Assembly (NCBI GenBank): GCA_965613025.1
Contig: CBFDUE010000042.1
Span: 1-20,329 of the forward strand
Direction: 5' to 3'
Length of the DNA stretch: 20,329 nucleotides
Source of the DNA: CAYTXJ01 sp965613025
GTDB lineage: Bacteria > Desulfobacterota > DSM-4660 > Desulfatiglandales > JALVMZ01
Under the pieces are notes generated by a model. The model saw only the letters and a list, made by a program, of their open reading frames with translations, ran no database searches and had not been told where the DNA came from. Of the stretch, positions 1-6,963 are shown one piece after another; the stretch's first letter is position 1; each line of letters begins with the position of its first letter. The position numbers were made by a program, and so were the translations under genes.

Positions 1-25
1 ACCTCGAACCAAGAACCATTCTCAG

Positions 26-56
26 ATTGCTTCGGGTCTTTTAAGACCCTCGCAAT
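26..56. repeat. Hairpin resembling the widespread GTCATTGCGAGG intergenic repeat
   Basis: An interrupted palindrome: ATTGC (26-30) pairs with GCAAT (52-56), and GGGTCTT (34-40) pairs with AAGACCC (43-49) around a TT loop. Read on the minus strand it begins TGTCATTGCGAGG and ends GAAGCAATCT. From memory, that pair of ends is the signature of a dispersed intergenic repeat found in many unrelated bacterial genomes; I could not search to confirm it. It lies in non-coding DNA ahead of the toxin-antitoxin remnant and could act as a structured RNA element or terminator for a gene to the left of the window. Confidence 0.6.
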
Positions 57-81
57 GACAGATTCCATTTACAGCTTCTTT

Positions 82-112
82 CTGAGAGCTTTGAATTTTT
101 CAAAGCTCTCAG
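82..112 (-). repeat. GAGAGCTTTGAA hairpin repeat, copy 1
   Basis: A perfect 14-bp inverted repeat, CTGAGAGCTTTGAA (82-95) and its complement (99-112), around a TTT loop. The same core occurs at 14849-14875 and, slightly degenerate, at 20212-20238. Here TTTACAGC lies to the left of the stem (68-75), whereas copies 2 and 3 have CTGTAA to the right, so this copy is inverted relative to them. It has no clear T-tract, so a terminator role is not obvious. Confidence 0.75.
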
Positions 113-152
113 TTATTGTCTTAAAATCAGTTGTTGAAAATATATTATTAAT

Positions 153-181
153 CAGTAATTTTCTTACTGTAAGATTCTTAC
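153..181 (+). promoter_or_regulatory. Overlapping dyads upstream of the antitoxin, putative autoregulatory operator
   Basis: Three overlapping inverted repeats share the half-site CTTAC/GTAAG: CAGTAA (153-158) with TTACTG (164-169), TCTTAC (162-167) with GTAAGA (169-174), and GTAAG (169-173) with CTTAC (177-181). The cluster ends about 20 bp before the antitoxin start. AbrB/MazE-type antitoxins commonly bind such repeats in their own promoter, so an autorepression site is a reasonable inference. I do not see a convincing -35/-10 pair here. Confidence 0.45.
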
Positions 182-202
182 TAATAATAAAGGAGATCAA
201 AC

Positions 203-433
203 ATGAAAATCACAACTAAGGGCCAGGTTACTATTCCGCAGGAATTGAGAAATAGATTGGGATTTTTACCTGGAACAGAAGTTGAATTTATTCCTGAAGG
301 GAATTCTCTTAAACTGATAAAAAAGAGGGCAGCTCCGGGGAAAGGTGCCCAGCTTATAAGACATTTGAAAGGTAAGGCTACTGTCTCTTTGAGCACAGAT
401 GAAATAATGGCTCTTACACGAGGTGAAGAGTAA
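203..433 (+). CDS. vapB: AbrB/MazE/SpoVT-type antitoxin (VapB-like)
   Basis: A 76-residue protein with a swapped-hairpin AbrB DNA-binding domain at the N-terminus (residues about 1-45). The signature KITTKGQVTIPQELRNRLG is followed by PGTEVEF and a short strand ending LKLIKK. The C-terminal tail, about residues 46-76 and ending STDEIMALTRGEE, is the part that normally wraps the PIN toxin. The start ATG is preceded by AAAGGAGA (190-197), a good ribosome binding site. Its stop overlaps the toxin start in TAATG (431-435), which indicates translational coupling in a type II toxin-antitoxin operon. The antitoxin appears full length, whereas the toxin partner is shortened. It probably represses its own promoter through the dyads just upstream. 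Confidence 0.88.
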   Translation: MKITTKGQVTIPQELRNRLGFLPGTEVEFIPEGNSLKLIKKRAAPGKGAQLIRHLKGKATVSLSTDEIMALTRGEE

Positions 434-735
434 TGCCTTTTTTAGTAGATTCTAATGTCTTATTGGATATACTCACTGAAGATCCAAACTGGTTTAGATG
501 GTCTGCGTCTCATCTTGCAGAATGTGTTGAAAAGGACATATTGGTAATATGGGAAGCTGCTTTTTTGGCTGGAAAGTGTTTTTTAGCTTATAAAAAAAGA
601 AAAGGAAAAAAGACTTCTCCTCTTCCAGATTTTTATATTGGAACCCATGCTGCTATTAATAATTACATCCTCCTTACAAGAGACCCTAAGTTATATCGCA
701 CCTATTTCCCAAAACTTAAACTTATTACGCCTTAA
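433..735 (+). CDS. vapC: VapC-family PIN-domain toxin with an internal in-frame deletion
   Basis: A 100-residue PIN-domain protein; members of this VapC subfamily usually have about 130 residues. Three acidic positions of the RNase site are visible: D6 in LVDSN, D66 in PLPDFYIG and D84 in LLTRDPK. The N-terminal part (to about I39) and the C-terminal part (from about W40, WEAAFLAGK) both match the family closely. However, the roughly 30-residue block that normally lies between them, beginning NPIIYAE and carrying a conserved acidic residue, is absent. The reading frame is kept across the junction. It is coupled to the antitoxin by the TAATG overlap. From the family mechanism I infer that RNA cleavage is probably lost or much reduced, so this is likely a decaying toxin. 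The PIN assignment is firm; loss of activity is inference. Confidence 0.8.
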   Translation: MPFLVDSNVLLDILTEDPNWFRWSASHLAECVEKDILVIWEAAFLAGKCFLAYKKRKGKKTSPLPDFYIGTHAAINNYILLTRDPKLYRTYFPKLKLITP

Positions 736-739
736 ATAC

Positions 740-767
740 TTGACAATTAACTTTTTGGGAATATCAT
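740..767 (+). promoter_or_regulatory. Putative promoter ahead of the DUF4143 remnant
   Basis: A TTGACA box at 740-745 and TATCAT (762-767) are separated by 16 bp, close to the sigma-70 consensus. The predicted transcript would begin at about 775, inside the dyads that precede the ATG at 801. The sequence match is good, but the gene it would drive is a fragment, so the promoter may be fortuitous. Confidence 0.45.
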
Positions 768-802
768 TCAAAATATGAATGAAAATTATTCAAATTCTGA
801 AT
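765..802. promoter_or_regulatory. Two tandem dyads, possible operator
   Basis: CATTCA (765-770) and TGAATG (776-781) flank AAATA. ATTCA (788-792) and TGAAT (798-802) flank AATTC. Both have a 5-bp centre and nearly the same half-site, with centres 22 bp apart (about two helical turns). They overlap the putative -10 box and the start codon at 801, as a repressor site would. No regulator is identified. Confidence 0.4.
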
Positions 803-1376
803 GGAAATTTCCCTTGCTTTTAGATGTGCAAATTTAGTAAATCAGACAGAGATTGCCAGAGACACGGGTGTAAGTCAACCCACTGTTTATCGGTATTTAA
901 ATCTGCTTGAAGTAACCGGGATAATAAGAAGGCTCTTTCCCTATTTTCCTGCGAGGGCAAAAAGGATAGTTAAGACTCCCAAAGTTTTTTTTATTGATCC
1001 AGCTTTAGCAGTATATTTAACCGGTTATAGTGAAAAAACAATGCTCCAAAAGGCCAGAGAAAAAGGGGCCTTTTTTGAAAATTTGGTCTTTTTACATCTA
1101 AAAGTAAATTGTGCGCTTTTTCTTCCAAAAGCAGAACTCTATTTTTATAGGGATTCAAGGGGAGTAGAAGAAGTGGATTTTGTGATAGAAAAAGGAACTA
1201 AAATTCTTGCTTTTGAGGCAAAACTTACAGAATCTCCCTCTTTGAGGGATGTTAAAAATCTTCTAAAATTTGTTGAAAAGTTTCCTGAAACTTTAAGAGG
1301 TTTGATAATCCATGCTGGTAAAGATGTAAGATGGCTTCACAGTAAAATTTTGGCCTTGCCTTGGTGGTATCTATAA
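801..1376 (+). CDS. C-terminal fragment of an AAA/DUF4143 ATPase
   Basis: A 191-residue product matching only the C-terminal half of the ATP-binding proteins with an AAA_14 plus DUF4143 arrangement, which are usually close to 400 residues. A winged-helix-like segment (about residues 13-45, NQTEIARDTGVSQPTVYRYL) is followed by KTPKVFFIDPALAVYL, the nuclease-like GVEEVDFVIEKG with FEAKLT, and the usual end ALPWWYL. There is no Walker A or Walker B segment. A TGA stop (798-800) abuts the ATG in the same frame, so the N-terminal ATPase cannot be encoded upstream. I read it as a relic of a mobile or defence-type ATPase gene. The 3' end is intact, and its stop is 2 bp from the convergent stop of the next gene. 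Confidence 0.75.
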   Translation: MEISLAFRCANLVNQTEIARDTGVSQPTVYRYLNLLEVTGIIRRLFPYFPARAKRIVKTPKVFFIDPALAVYLTGYSEKTMLQKAREKGAFFENLVFLHLKVNCALFLPKAELYFYRDSRGVEEVDFVIEKGTKILAFEAKLTESPSLRDVKNLLKFVEKFPETLRGLIIHAGKDVRWLHSKILALPWWYL

Positions 1377-1378
1377 TT

Positions 1379-2032
1379 TCAGGTAGAGGTAAGTAGAAAG
1401 GTATTATTATCTTCCTTTATTACCCTTAAGCCATAGACGGTTATTATATCCATAAGAGGTCTTCCAAAGTAAAAAGGCATATATTCCTTGGGTATTCCTA
1501 ATCTTTTTGACAAAAATGATCTTATATGAAAATCAAATCTTAGCATATCCAATATACCATTGACCGCCTCTTCCCCTCTGTTGGGTATATTTGATACCAG
1601 AGTCTCCAATTGAAGATGGGAGCATCTCCTTTCATGTTCTTCAATGAGTAGGAGCAAATCTTTATCTTTAATTATATCCTTTCTGGTCAATTTTTCTTTC
1701 TTATAGATTCTCATATATTCTCTGGTATCCCAGCACTTAAGTGCCCTACATTGAATAGGTCTATCTCTATATATGGTGCATGCACTCTCTTGAGCATCAT
1801 AAAATATACAGGCACCATTTTCCTTCTCTTTTATCTTTACCATCTCATACCCAAGTCTTCTTATCCTACCCTCAATATTGTCTCTGACCAGCTCCCCTTT
1901 TCTAATGGTAAAAAGCTGATCTATCCTGATAAACCCCTTCTCTATAAGATCATAATCTTCTTTCTGTAAGGATGGGCTGGAACTTTTGCAGCATTTTCCA
2001 CATCTTATGCAATGAGTCCTGGGCTGTTGCAT
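1379..2032 (-). CDS. YkgJ/UPF0153-type cysteine-cluster protein
   Basis: A 217-residue protein with the CxxCxxxCC-type metal-binding domain. C8, C11, C14 and C15 in HCIRCGKCCKS form the first cluster; C75, C85, C95 and C100 (RPIQCRALKC) form the second. Members of this family are thought to bind zinc or an iron-sulfur cluster; their function is mostly unknown. The segment after about residue 110 is mostly helical and I recognise no further domain. It is the last gene of the phosphate-transport operon, 8 bp after the DUF47 gene, with AGAAGAG just upstream as a weak ribosome binding site. Its role in that operon is unclear. Confidence 0.75.
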   Translation of the reverse strand: MQQPRTHCIRCGKCCKSSSPSLQKEDYDLIEKGFIRIDQLFTIRKGELVRDNIEGRIRRLGYEMVKIKEKENGACIFYDAQESACTIYRDRPIQCRALKCWDTREYMRIYKKEKLTRKDIIKDKDLLLLIEEHERRCSHLQLETLVSNIPNRGEEAVNGILDMLRFDFHIRSFLSKRLGIPKEYMPFYFGRPLMDIITVYGLRVIKEDNNTFLLTST

Positions 2033-2040
2033 CCACTCTT

Positions 2041-2706
2041 CTATTTAGCAATCATTGCACGCATTCTGTCTGCAGCATTTTCTGCATGGTCTGCAATACT
2101 TCCAATAATCTCAGCAAGCCTTACCAGATGATAAACCGCAAGAGGATCTTTTATTATACTGAATATCTTATATTTGAGCTCTCTTTCCAAGAGGTCTGCT
2201 TCCCTTTCATATTGTCTTATATCCCTTATTATACTCTTCAGTCTTTTCCTCTGCTCTTCTGTCTTATGTCTAAAATATCTGGTAGCAAGAGACACAAGCT
2301 CTGCCAACTTTTCAATAGGAGGAATTACGGAAATTATGAAATGCCTGAAGTCTTCTTCCACCTCCTTAGGTATGCTTTTGGGTCTAAAAGAGAGCCAAAA
2401 CAGTGCCTCTTCCACCTCATCTAATACTTTATCCTGTTCACCCACATATAGCATGAATTGGAACTTATCCACTGGCATAAAGATCCCACGTGGAAGGTGA
2501 TTTCTTATATTACGCTTTATAGCATCTGCCTCGCTTTCAATCTTTGCCACCTTATCTGTTAACATATCAAATTCTTCACATTCTCCACTCATATGACAAA
2601 TCGCTGCCTCTTTAAACAGAGTTGCACATTCCCTCACTTTCTCTGCATGTCTCTGTAGGTTTTCAAAGGGTGACTTAATAAAAAGGGAGCTAAGTATTAA
2701 CCTCAT
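2041..2706 (-). CDS. DUF47 (PhoU-like) phosphate transport accessory protein
   Basis: A 221-residue, almost entirely helical protein of the DUF47/TIGR00153 family, the PhoU-like partners of Pit transporters. It begins with the family-typical FIKSPFENLQRHAEKV. It then has the acidic/basic helix TDKVAKIESEADAIKR, the PRGIFMPVDKFQFM segment, and a C-terminal SIADHAENAADRM helix. PhoU-fold proteins bind metals through such E/D-x3-D motifs. It lies 18 bp downstream of the pit gene on the same strand, a pairing conserved in many bacteria and archaea, and presumably modulates that transporter at the inner face of the membrane. GGAG about 9 bp before the ATG serves as the ribosome binding site. Confidence 0.9.
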   Translation of the reverse strand: MRLILSSLFIKSPFENLQRHAEKVRECATLFKEAAICHMSGECEEFDMLTDKVAKIESEADAIKRNIRNHLPRGIFMPVDKFQFMLYVGEQDKVLDEVEEALFWLSFRPKSIPKEVEEDFRHFIISVIPPIEKLAELVSLATRYFRHKTEEQRKRLKSIIRDIRQYEREADLLERELKYKIFSIIKDPLAVYHLVRLAEIIGSIADHAENAADRMRAMIAK

Positions 2707-2724
2707 ATCCTAAACTCCATAATT

Positions 2725-3978
2725 TTAAAAAAGTATAAGAAACAGTTTATATAAAATCATTGAAATTACAACTGTAAAAGGAATGGTAATTACCCAAGAT
2801 AACGCGATGTTCCTTAAAATTCTAAGATCAAGAGATCCCATTCCTCTCATAATTCCCACTCCAACAACAGAGCCCACCAAGACATGGGTGGTAGATACCG
2901 GAAGTCCCAATCTGGAACATACCAAGATGGTGGTGGCTGCTCCAAACTCTGCACAGAAACCTCTTACAGGAGTAATCTCTGTTATGTTTTTGCCAATGGT
3001 CTCTATAACCCTCTTTCCAAATACAAATAACCCCCCTCCAATGGCAATTCCTCCAATAAAGAGCATCCATATGGGGACTTCCACTTTAAGTGCCACGGTT
3101 TTAGTCTTTACCACTGAAAATATGGCAGCCAATGGGCCAACTGCGTTTGCAACATCATTGGCACCATGGGCAAATGCCACATAGCATGCGGTGAGAATCT
3201 GAAGTTGTGCAAAAAATCTGTTAAGGGGGGTCATGGCTCCATGTCTTGTGCCTGAAAAGTCCTTTTTATGTAGATACCATCTGATCCATCGCTTTCCTAA
3301 GATTCCAAAGAGGAAGGCAAATGGGGAGGAGAATATAAGCACATGGAAAAAGCTCACCTTAAGGTGGAGATTTTTAAGCCCCTTAAAGATAAGAGATAGG
3401 ATCAAGACAATGCATACCAATGAGATCAATAAAGGAGAGAAACGTTCCGCTTCTATTTCGGGATGCTCCCTCTGGATAATCCTTTTCTCCACAAAGTAAT
3501 ACATTCCACCCCCAATAATTGCACCACTTATTGGAGATATGATCCAGCTTAGCACTATCTTTATCACCTTCCCCCAGTTTATGGGATCAATTCCCACACT
3601 TATAATTCCAAATCCAACCACCGCTCCCACAATCGCATGAGTTGTGGATACTGGAAGACCAAAGACAGTTGCTATATTTACCCAGACTCCAGCAGAGATC
3701 AGTGCTGAGAACATTCCAAGTAATAGGGTATTGGGATTTCCTTTAAAGAGGGCCGGATCAATCATCCCTTTAGCAATGGTATCAGTTACATATCCACCTG
3801 CAAGCACTGCACCCAAGGTATTGGCAATTACAGAGAGTAGCACTGCCTGTCTTAGAGTAATAGCACCAGAGCCAACCGATGTTCCCATGGCATTGGCAAG
3901 ATCATTGGCACCGATATTGGAGGCCATGTATAGTCCTGCCAAGGTTGCAATAATAAGGATCAGAAGCTCAATTGACAT
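2725..3978 (-). CDS. pit: PiT-family inorganic phosphate transporter
   Basis: A 417-residue integral membrane protein of the PiT (PHO4) family, which imports phosphate, often as a metal complex, in symport with H+ or Na+. The internal duplication typical of the family is clear: GANDLANAMGTSVGSGA at 23-39 and GANDVANAVGPLAA at 272-285, each followed by a copy of LPVSTTH (108-114 and 359-365) leading into a glycine-rich VGAVVG or VGSVVG helix. About ten hydrophobic segments are visible, with a charged cytoplasmic loop around residues 163-180. It is the first gene of an operon with the PhoU-like and YkgJ-like genes. There is no strong ribosome binding site before the ATG. A terminator hairpin lies 22 bp upstream, so its promoter must be in the short 3979-4058 gap or transcription reads through. 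Confidence 0.95.
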   Translation of the reverse strand: MSIELLILIIATLAGLYMASNIGANDLANAMGTSVGSGAITLRQAVLLSVIANTLGAVLAGGYVTDTIAKGMIDPALFKGNPNTLLLGMFSALISAGVWVNIATVFGLPVSTTHAIVGAVVGFGIISVGIDPINWGKVIKIVLSWIISPISGAIIGGGMYYFVEKRIIQREHPEIEAERFSPLLISLVCIVLILSLIFKGLKNLHLKVSFFHVLIFSSPFAFLFGILGKRWIRWYLHKKDFSGTRHGAMTPLNRFFAQLQILTACYVAFAHGANDVANAVGPLAAIFSVVKTKTVALKVEVPIWMLFIGGIAIGGGLFVFGKRVIETIGKNITEITPVRGFCAEFGAATTILVCSRLGLPVSTTHVLVGSVVGVGIMRGMGSLDLRILRNIALSWVITIPFTVVISMILYKLFLILF

Positions 3979-3999
3979 TACAGACCACAGTCTTTAAAA

Positions 4000-4029
4000 G
4001 GCCCTCCCTTTAAAACAAAAGGGAAGGCC
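4000..4029 (-). terminator. Rho-independent-type terminator of the catabolic operon
   Basis: GGCCCTCCCTTT (4000-4011) and AAAGGGAAGGCC (4018-4029) form a 12-bp stem with one mismatch around a short A-rich loop. Read on the minus strand the stem is followed by TTTTAAAG. It lies 29 bp past the thiolase stop and before the pit start, so it should end the transcript running from 11604 down. Confidence 0.7.
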
Positions 4030-4058
4030 GCTTAGAAATTTTCATTTTTATAAATCTA

Positions 4059-5264
4059 TTAACCTATTTTGAGAATTAGGGCTCCTCCAGTATCCCCGGC
4101 AGCACATCCTGTCCAGAGCATATAACCTCCACCCTTCATCACAGTCTCTTCAATACCTTCAATTATGAGACGTGCCACTGTGGGACCCTGAGGATGGCCA
4201 TAGATAATGGAAGATCCATAGTTGTTAAATCCCTGCTCTTCTGTTCCAAATGGATCAATACCCATCTCTTTTGCAAAATAAAGATCATTTACCGCAAAGG
4301 GATTATGGGTCTTAATGACCTTCATATCTCTGATACTAAGCCCTGCCCTCTCTAATGCCATACGAGTTGCAGGCACCGGAGCCTCTGCCATATATCCCCT
4401 TTCCGCCCGTGAAAATCCATAAGAGATAATCTTAATGATAATGCTCTTATCTTCGCTCAATTCCTTTGCCATCTCCTCTGTAGTGACTATTATTGCACAG
4501 TTACCATCAGCAGGATGTGTCTGAGATCCATAGGTCAAGATACCGCCAGGAATCACAGGCTTTAGCCTTGCAAGTCCCTCTTTTGTGCAGGGTATAATCC
4601 CTTCATCCTCTTCCACCAGCTTCTTTTGCTTTTTACTTACTGTTACCTCTGGCGGGAAGAAATACCTCTTCTGAAATGCCCTGTCATTTTCCAGTGCCAT
4701 AAGATACTGCTCATATCTTCTGAGGGTGAGCTCATCACATTGTTCTTTTGTGAATCCCGCTCTCTTTCCTACATTTTCAGCAGTCTCTATCATCTTCAGC
4801 CCCACATTTGGGTCGCTGTTGAAATTATCCATCATCCAGTTCTCTGATACTACCTCTCCACCAGGTCCCAATGGATTAGGCCATATGGTATGAGGCCCGT
4901 TTGAGGCCCTATCTGTCATAAGGGTATAGCAGTTTTTATATAGCCCTGTCTCTATTCCAATTGCGGCCTGATAGACGCAGGTGGCAGAAGTGGTGCAGGC
5001 CTGAGAGATGATCATACCAGGGGAATCAGTTGCTCCAATGAGGGCTGATGCCCATGGCCCCCCATAAAACCACTGGGGCTGTCCTATAGTCATTCCAAGT
5101 ATAAGAAAATCAAACATCTTGGGATCCCAGCCTTTCTGATTTAGCCATCTTCTGGAGGTATTTCCTCCCAAAATGATTGCGTGATCGTGCTGCATGCTCA
5201 TCTGCCATCTACAAAAGGGTGTGCTATAGTATCCTCGGTAAGGGATAAATGCCTTCTCTAACAT
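4059..5264 (-). CDS. Thiolase-family acyltransferase (atypical acetyl-CoA acetyltransferase)
   Basis: A 401-residue thiolase-fold protein. The nucleophilic Cys is C90 in ISQACTTSATCV, the active-site His is H357 in YGHPQGPTVAR and the second Cys is C387 in TGCAAGDTGG, so all three catalytic residues of degradative/biosynthetic thiolases are present. The usual NEAFA motif is replaced by HNPFA (320-324), retaining the Asn. The N-terminus, KAFIPYRGYYSTPFCRW, resembles a subgroup I associate with anaerobic Deltaproteobacteria. It probably cleaves a 3-oxoacyl-CoA with CoA, or condenses acyl-CoAs; the substrate is not readable. It is the last gene of the operon, 89 bp after the ligase, with a strong ribosome binding site (TAAGGAGG, 5280-5273). 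Confidence 0.88.
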   Translation of the reverse strand: MLEKAFIPYRGYYSTPFCRWQMSMQHDHAIILGGNTSRRWLNQKGWDPKMFDFLILGMTIGQPQWFYGGPWASALIGATDSPGMIISQACTTSATCVYQAAIGIETGLYKNCYTLMTDRASNGPHTIWPNPLGPGGEVVSENWMMDNFNSDPNVGLKMIETAENVGKRAGFTKEQCDELTLRRYEQYLMALENDRAFQKRYFFPPEVTVSKKQKKLVEEDEGIIPCTKEGLARLKPVIPGGILTYGSQTHPADGNCAIIVTTEEMAKELSEDKSIIIKIISYGFSRAERGYMAEAPVPATRMALERAGLSIRDMKVIKTHNPFAVNDLYFAKEMGIDPFGTEEQGFNNYGSSIIYGHPQGPTVARLIIEGIEETVMKGGGYMLWTGCAAGDTGGALILKIG

Positions 5265-5353
5265 ACTCTACTCCTCCTTAGATCCTTATTATATTATTTA
5301 TTATTGTCATGTGAGCAATAACCTATTTTATCTTCTTGTTCAATCACAAAATT

Positions 5354-6931
5354 TTATTCTGCCCATTTACCATACCTTTCTCTGAGGAGCCTATGAAGTA
5401 TCTTACCAGTGGGGGTTCTGGGCATCTCTTCATCCTTTATAAAGTCCACACTCTTAGGCCTCTTATATCCAGCAATCTTTCCCTTTGTCCACTCTATTAT
5501 CTCCTTTGCAAGCTCCTCTGTCGGCTCATATCCATCCTTTAAGACCACAACTGCCTTAACAGACTCACCCCATTTAGGATCAGGCACACCTATCACTGCC
5601 ACATCCTTTACAGCCTCATGCGTTGCAACCACCGCCTCAACCTCTGAGGGATACACATTTTCTCCACCTGTAATTATCATATTTGCCTTTCTATCAACCA
5701 ATATATAGTATCCATCCTCATCCCTCTTTGCCATATCCCCTGCAGATGACCACCCCTCGTAGAATGCCTCTTTTGTCTTTTCAGGATCTTTAAGATATTC
5801 CTTAAAGAGCATGGGTGTTCTATAAAATAGCTCTCCCACCTCACCATCTGGAACCTCCTGCTTATTTTCATCCAGAAGTCTTATACGGTCTATTCCAAAT
5901 ATCTCTCTACCTATGGTTCCCAGTTTCTTAAACTGATCTTCAGGCCTAAGCAATGTCACAAGGCCACCTTCTGTGCTTCCATATGCCTCCCAGAGCTCTG
6001 CATTCTTAAAATAGTCCATTATGGCAAGTTTAAGCTCTTTTCTTGCAGGTGCAGAAGAGATCAGCAATTGTCTTATGGAAGATACATCATACCTTTTCTT
6101 TACCTCATCAGGTAAAGAGAGAATCATCACATAATGGGTGGGAACAAGAGAGGTAAATGTGATCTTATACTTTTCGATTGTCCTTAAAAGATCCTCAGGA
6201 TCAAAGCTGACCATATTATAGACAAACACAGGGGCACTAACCAGTGTATATGGAAAGGAATAGAATATGGAATTTACATGGCACATGGGCATTACCAGCA
6301 TTACCTTGTCCGTGGGTCTTACCCCCATATTTACATTGTTTAGCACATATTGGGCCATGTTACTTTCATGGGTTCTGACCACACCCTTAGGTCTTCCAGT
6401 GGTACCAGATGTATACATTATGGTCCAGGTATCTGCACCATCCACCATGATATCAGGCTCCTGAGGATTGGACCTTTCAAGGAGCTCTTCATAGCCAATA
6501 TATCCATCAGGAACTGGGCTATCCCCCAGATAGATATATGCATCCTTTGGAATGGGAAGTCTATCCTTAATGCTATCTATTAGCTCCACAAAGGGCTCTT
6601 CCACAATAAATGCTTTGCATTCAGAGTGATTTACGATGTATTCAATTTCAGGTCCAGATAGCCTAAATAATACCGGAACCGCAATCTGCCCCCCTTTTGC
6701 ACATGCTGCATATATATCCATCCACTCTCCGCGATTATATGATATAATTGCAAATGGCTCCTGATATCCAACTCCAAGCTCTTTCAGACCATTTGAAAGC
6801 CTACACGACCTCTCATTCCATTCCTTAAACGTGAATTCCTTAAACTTATCCTGCCAGCCCAATTTTTCAGGATAGTTTATGGCATTCATCTTTAATACGG
6901 TGCCTACATGCATCCATCTGCTCTTAAACAT
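5354..6931 (-). CDS. AMP-forming acyl-CoA ligase (ANL superfamily)
   Basis: A 525-residue ligase that would activate a carboxylic acid to its CoA thioester through an acyl-adenylate. The ATP-binding P-loop is YTSGTTGRPKG (173-183). Further on are EAYGSTEGG (motif A5), the hinge region GWSSAGDMAKRDEDGYY with VDRKANMIITGGENVYPSEVE, and the catalytic lysine K510 in RTPTGKILHR. The length is normal for medium-chain or aromatic acyl-CoA synthetases, but the acid cannot be deduced. It sits 32 bp after the activator ATPase gene and 89 bp before the thiolase gene, so it probably supplies the CoA ester for the dehydratase/reductase in the same operon. A GGGGGGAT stretch precedes the ATG. Confidence 0.93.
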   Translation of the reverse strand: MFKSRWMHVGTVLKMNAINYPEKLGWQDKFKEFTFKEWNERSCRLSNGLKELGVGYQEPFAIISYNRGEWMDIYAACAKGGQIAVPVLFRLSGPEIEYIVNHSECKAFIVEEPFVELIDSIKDRLPIPKDAYIYLGDSPVPDGYIGYEELLERSNPQEPDIMVDGADTWTIMYTSGTTGRPKGVVRTHESNMAQYVLNNVNMGVRPTDKVMLVMPMCHVNSIFYSFPYTLVSAPVFVYNMVSFDPEDLLRTIEKYKITFTSLVPTHYVMILSLPDEVKKRYDVSSIRQLLISSAPARKELKLAIMDYFKNAELWEAYGSTEGGLVTLLRPEDQFKKLGTIGREIFGIDRIRLLDENKQEVPDGEVGELFYRTPMLFKEYLKDPEKTKEAFYEGWSSAGDMAKRDEDGYYILVDRKANMIITGGENVYPSEVEAVVATHEAVKDVAVIGVPDPKWGESVKAVVVLKDGYEPTEELAKEIIEWTKGKIAGYKRPKSVDFIKDEEMPRTPTGKILHRLLRERYGKWAE

Positions 6932-6963
6932 AATCTATCCCCCCAAAAAATTTATTTTTAAAA

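Noticed and set aside
82..112. CRISPR array built from the GAGAGCTTTGAA repeats
   Set aside because: Only three widely separated copies, in different orientations, without regular spacers or cas genes.
5301..5321. TTATTG / CAATAA inverted repeat between the ligase and thiolase genes as a terminator
   Set aside because: Short AT-rich arms, a 9-base spacer and no following T-tract; the two genes are otherwise arranged as one operon.
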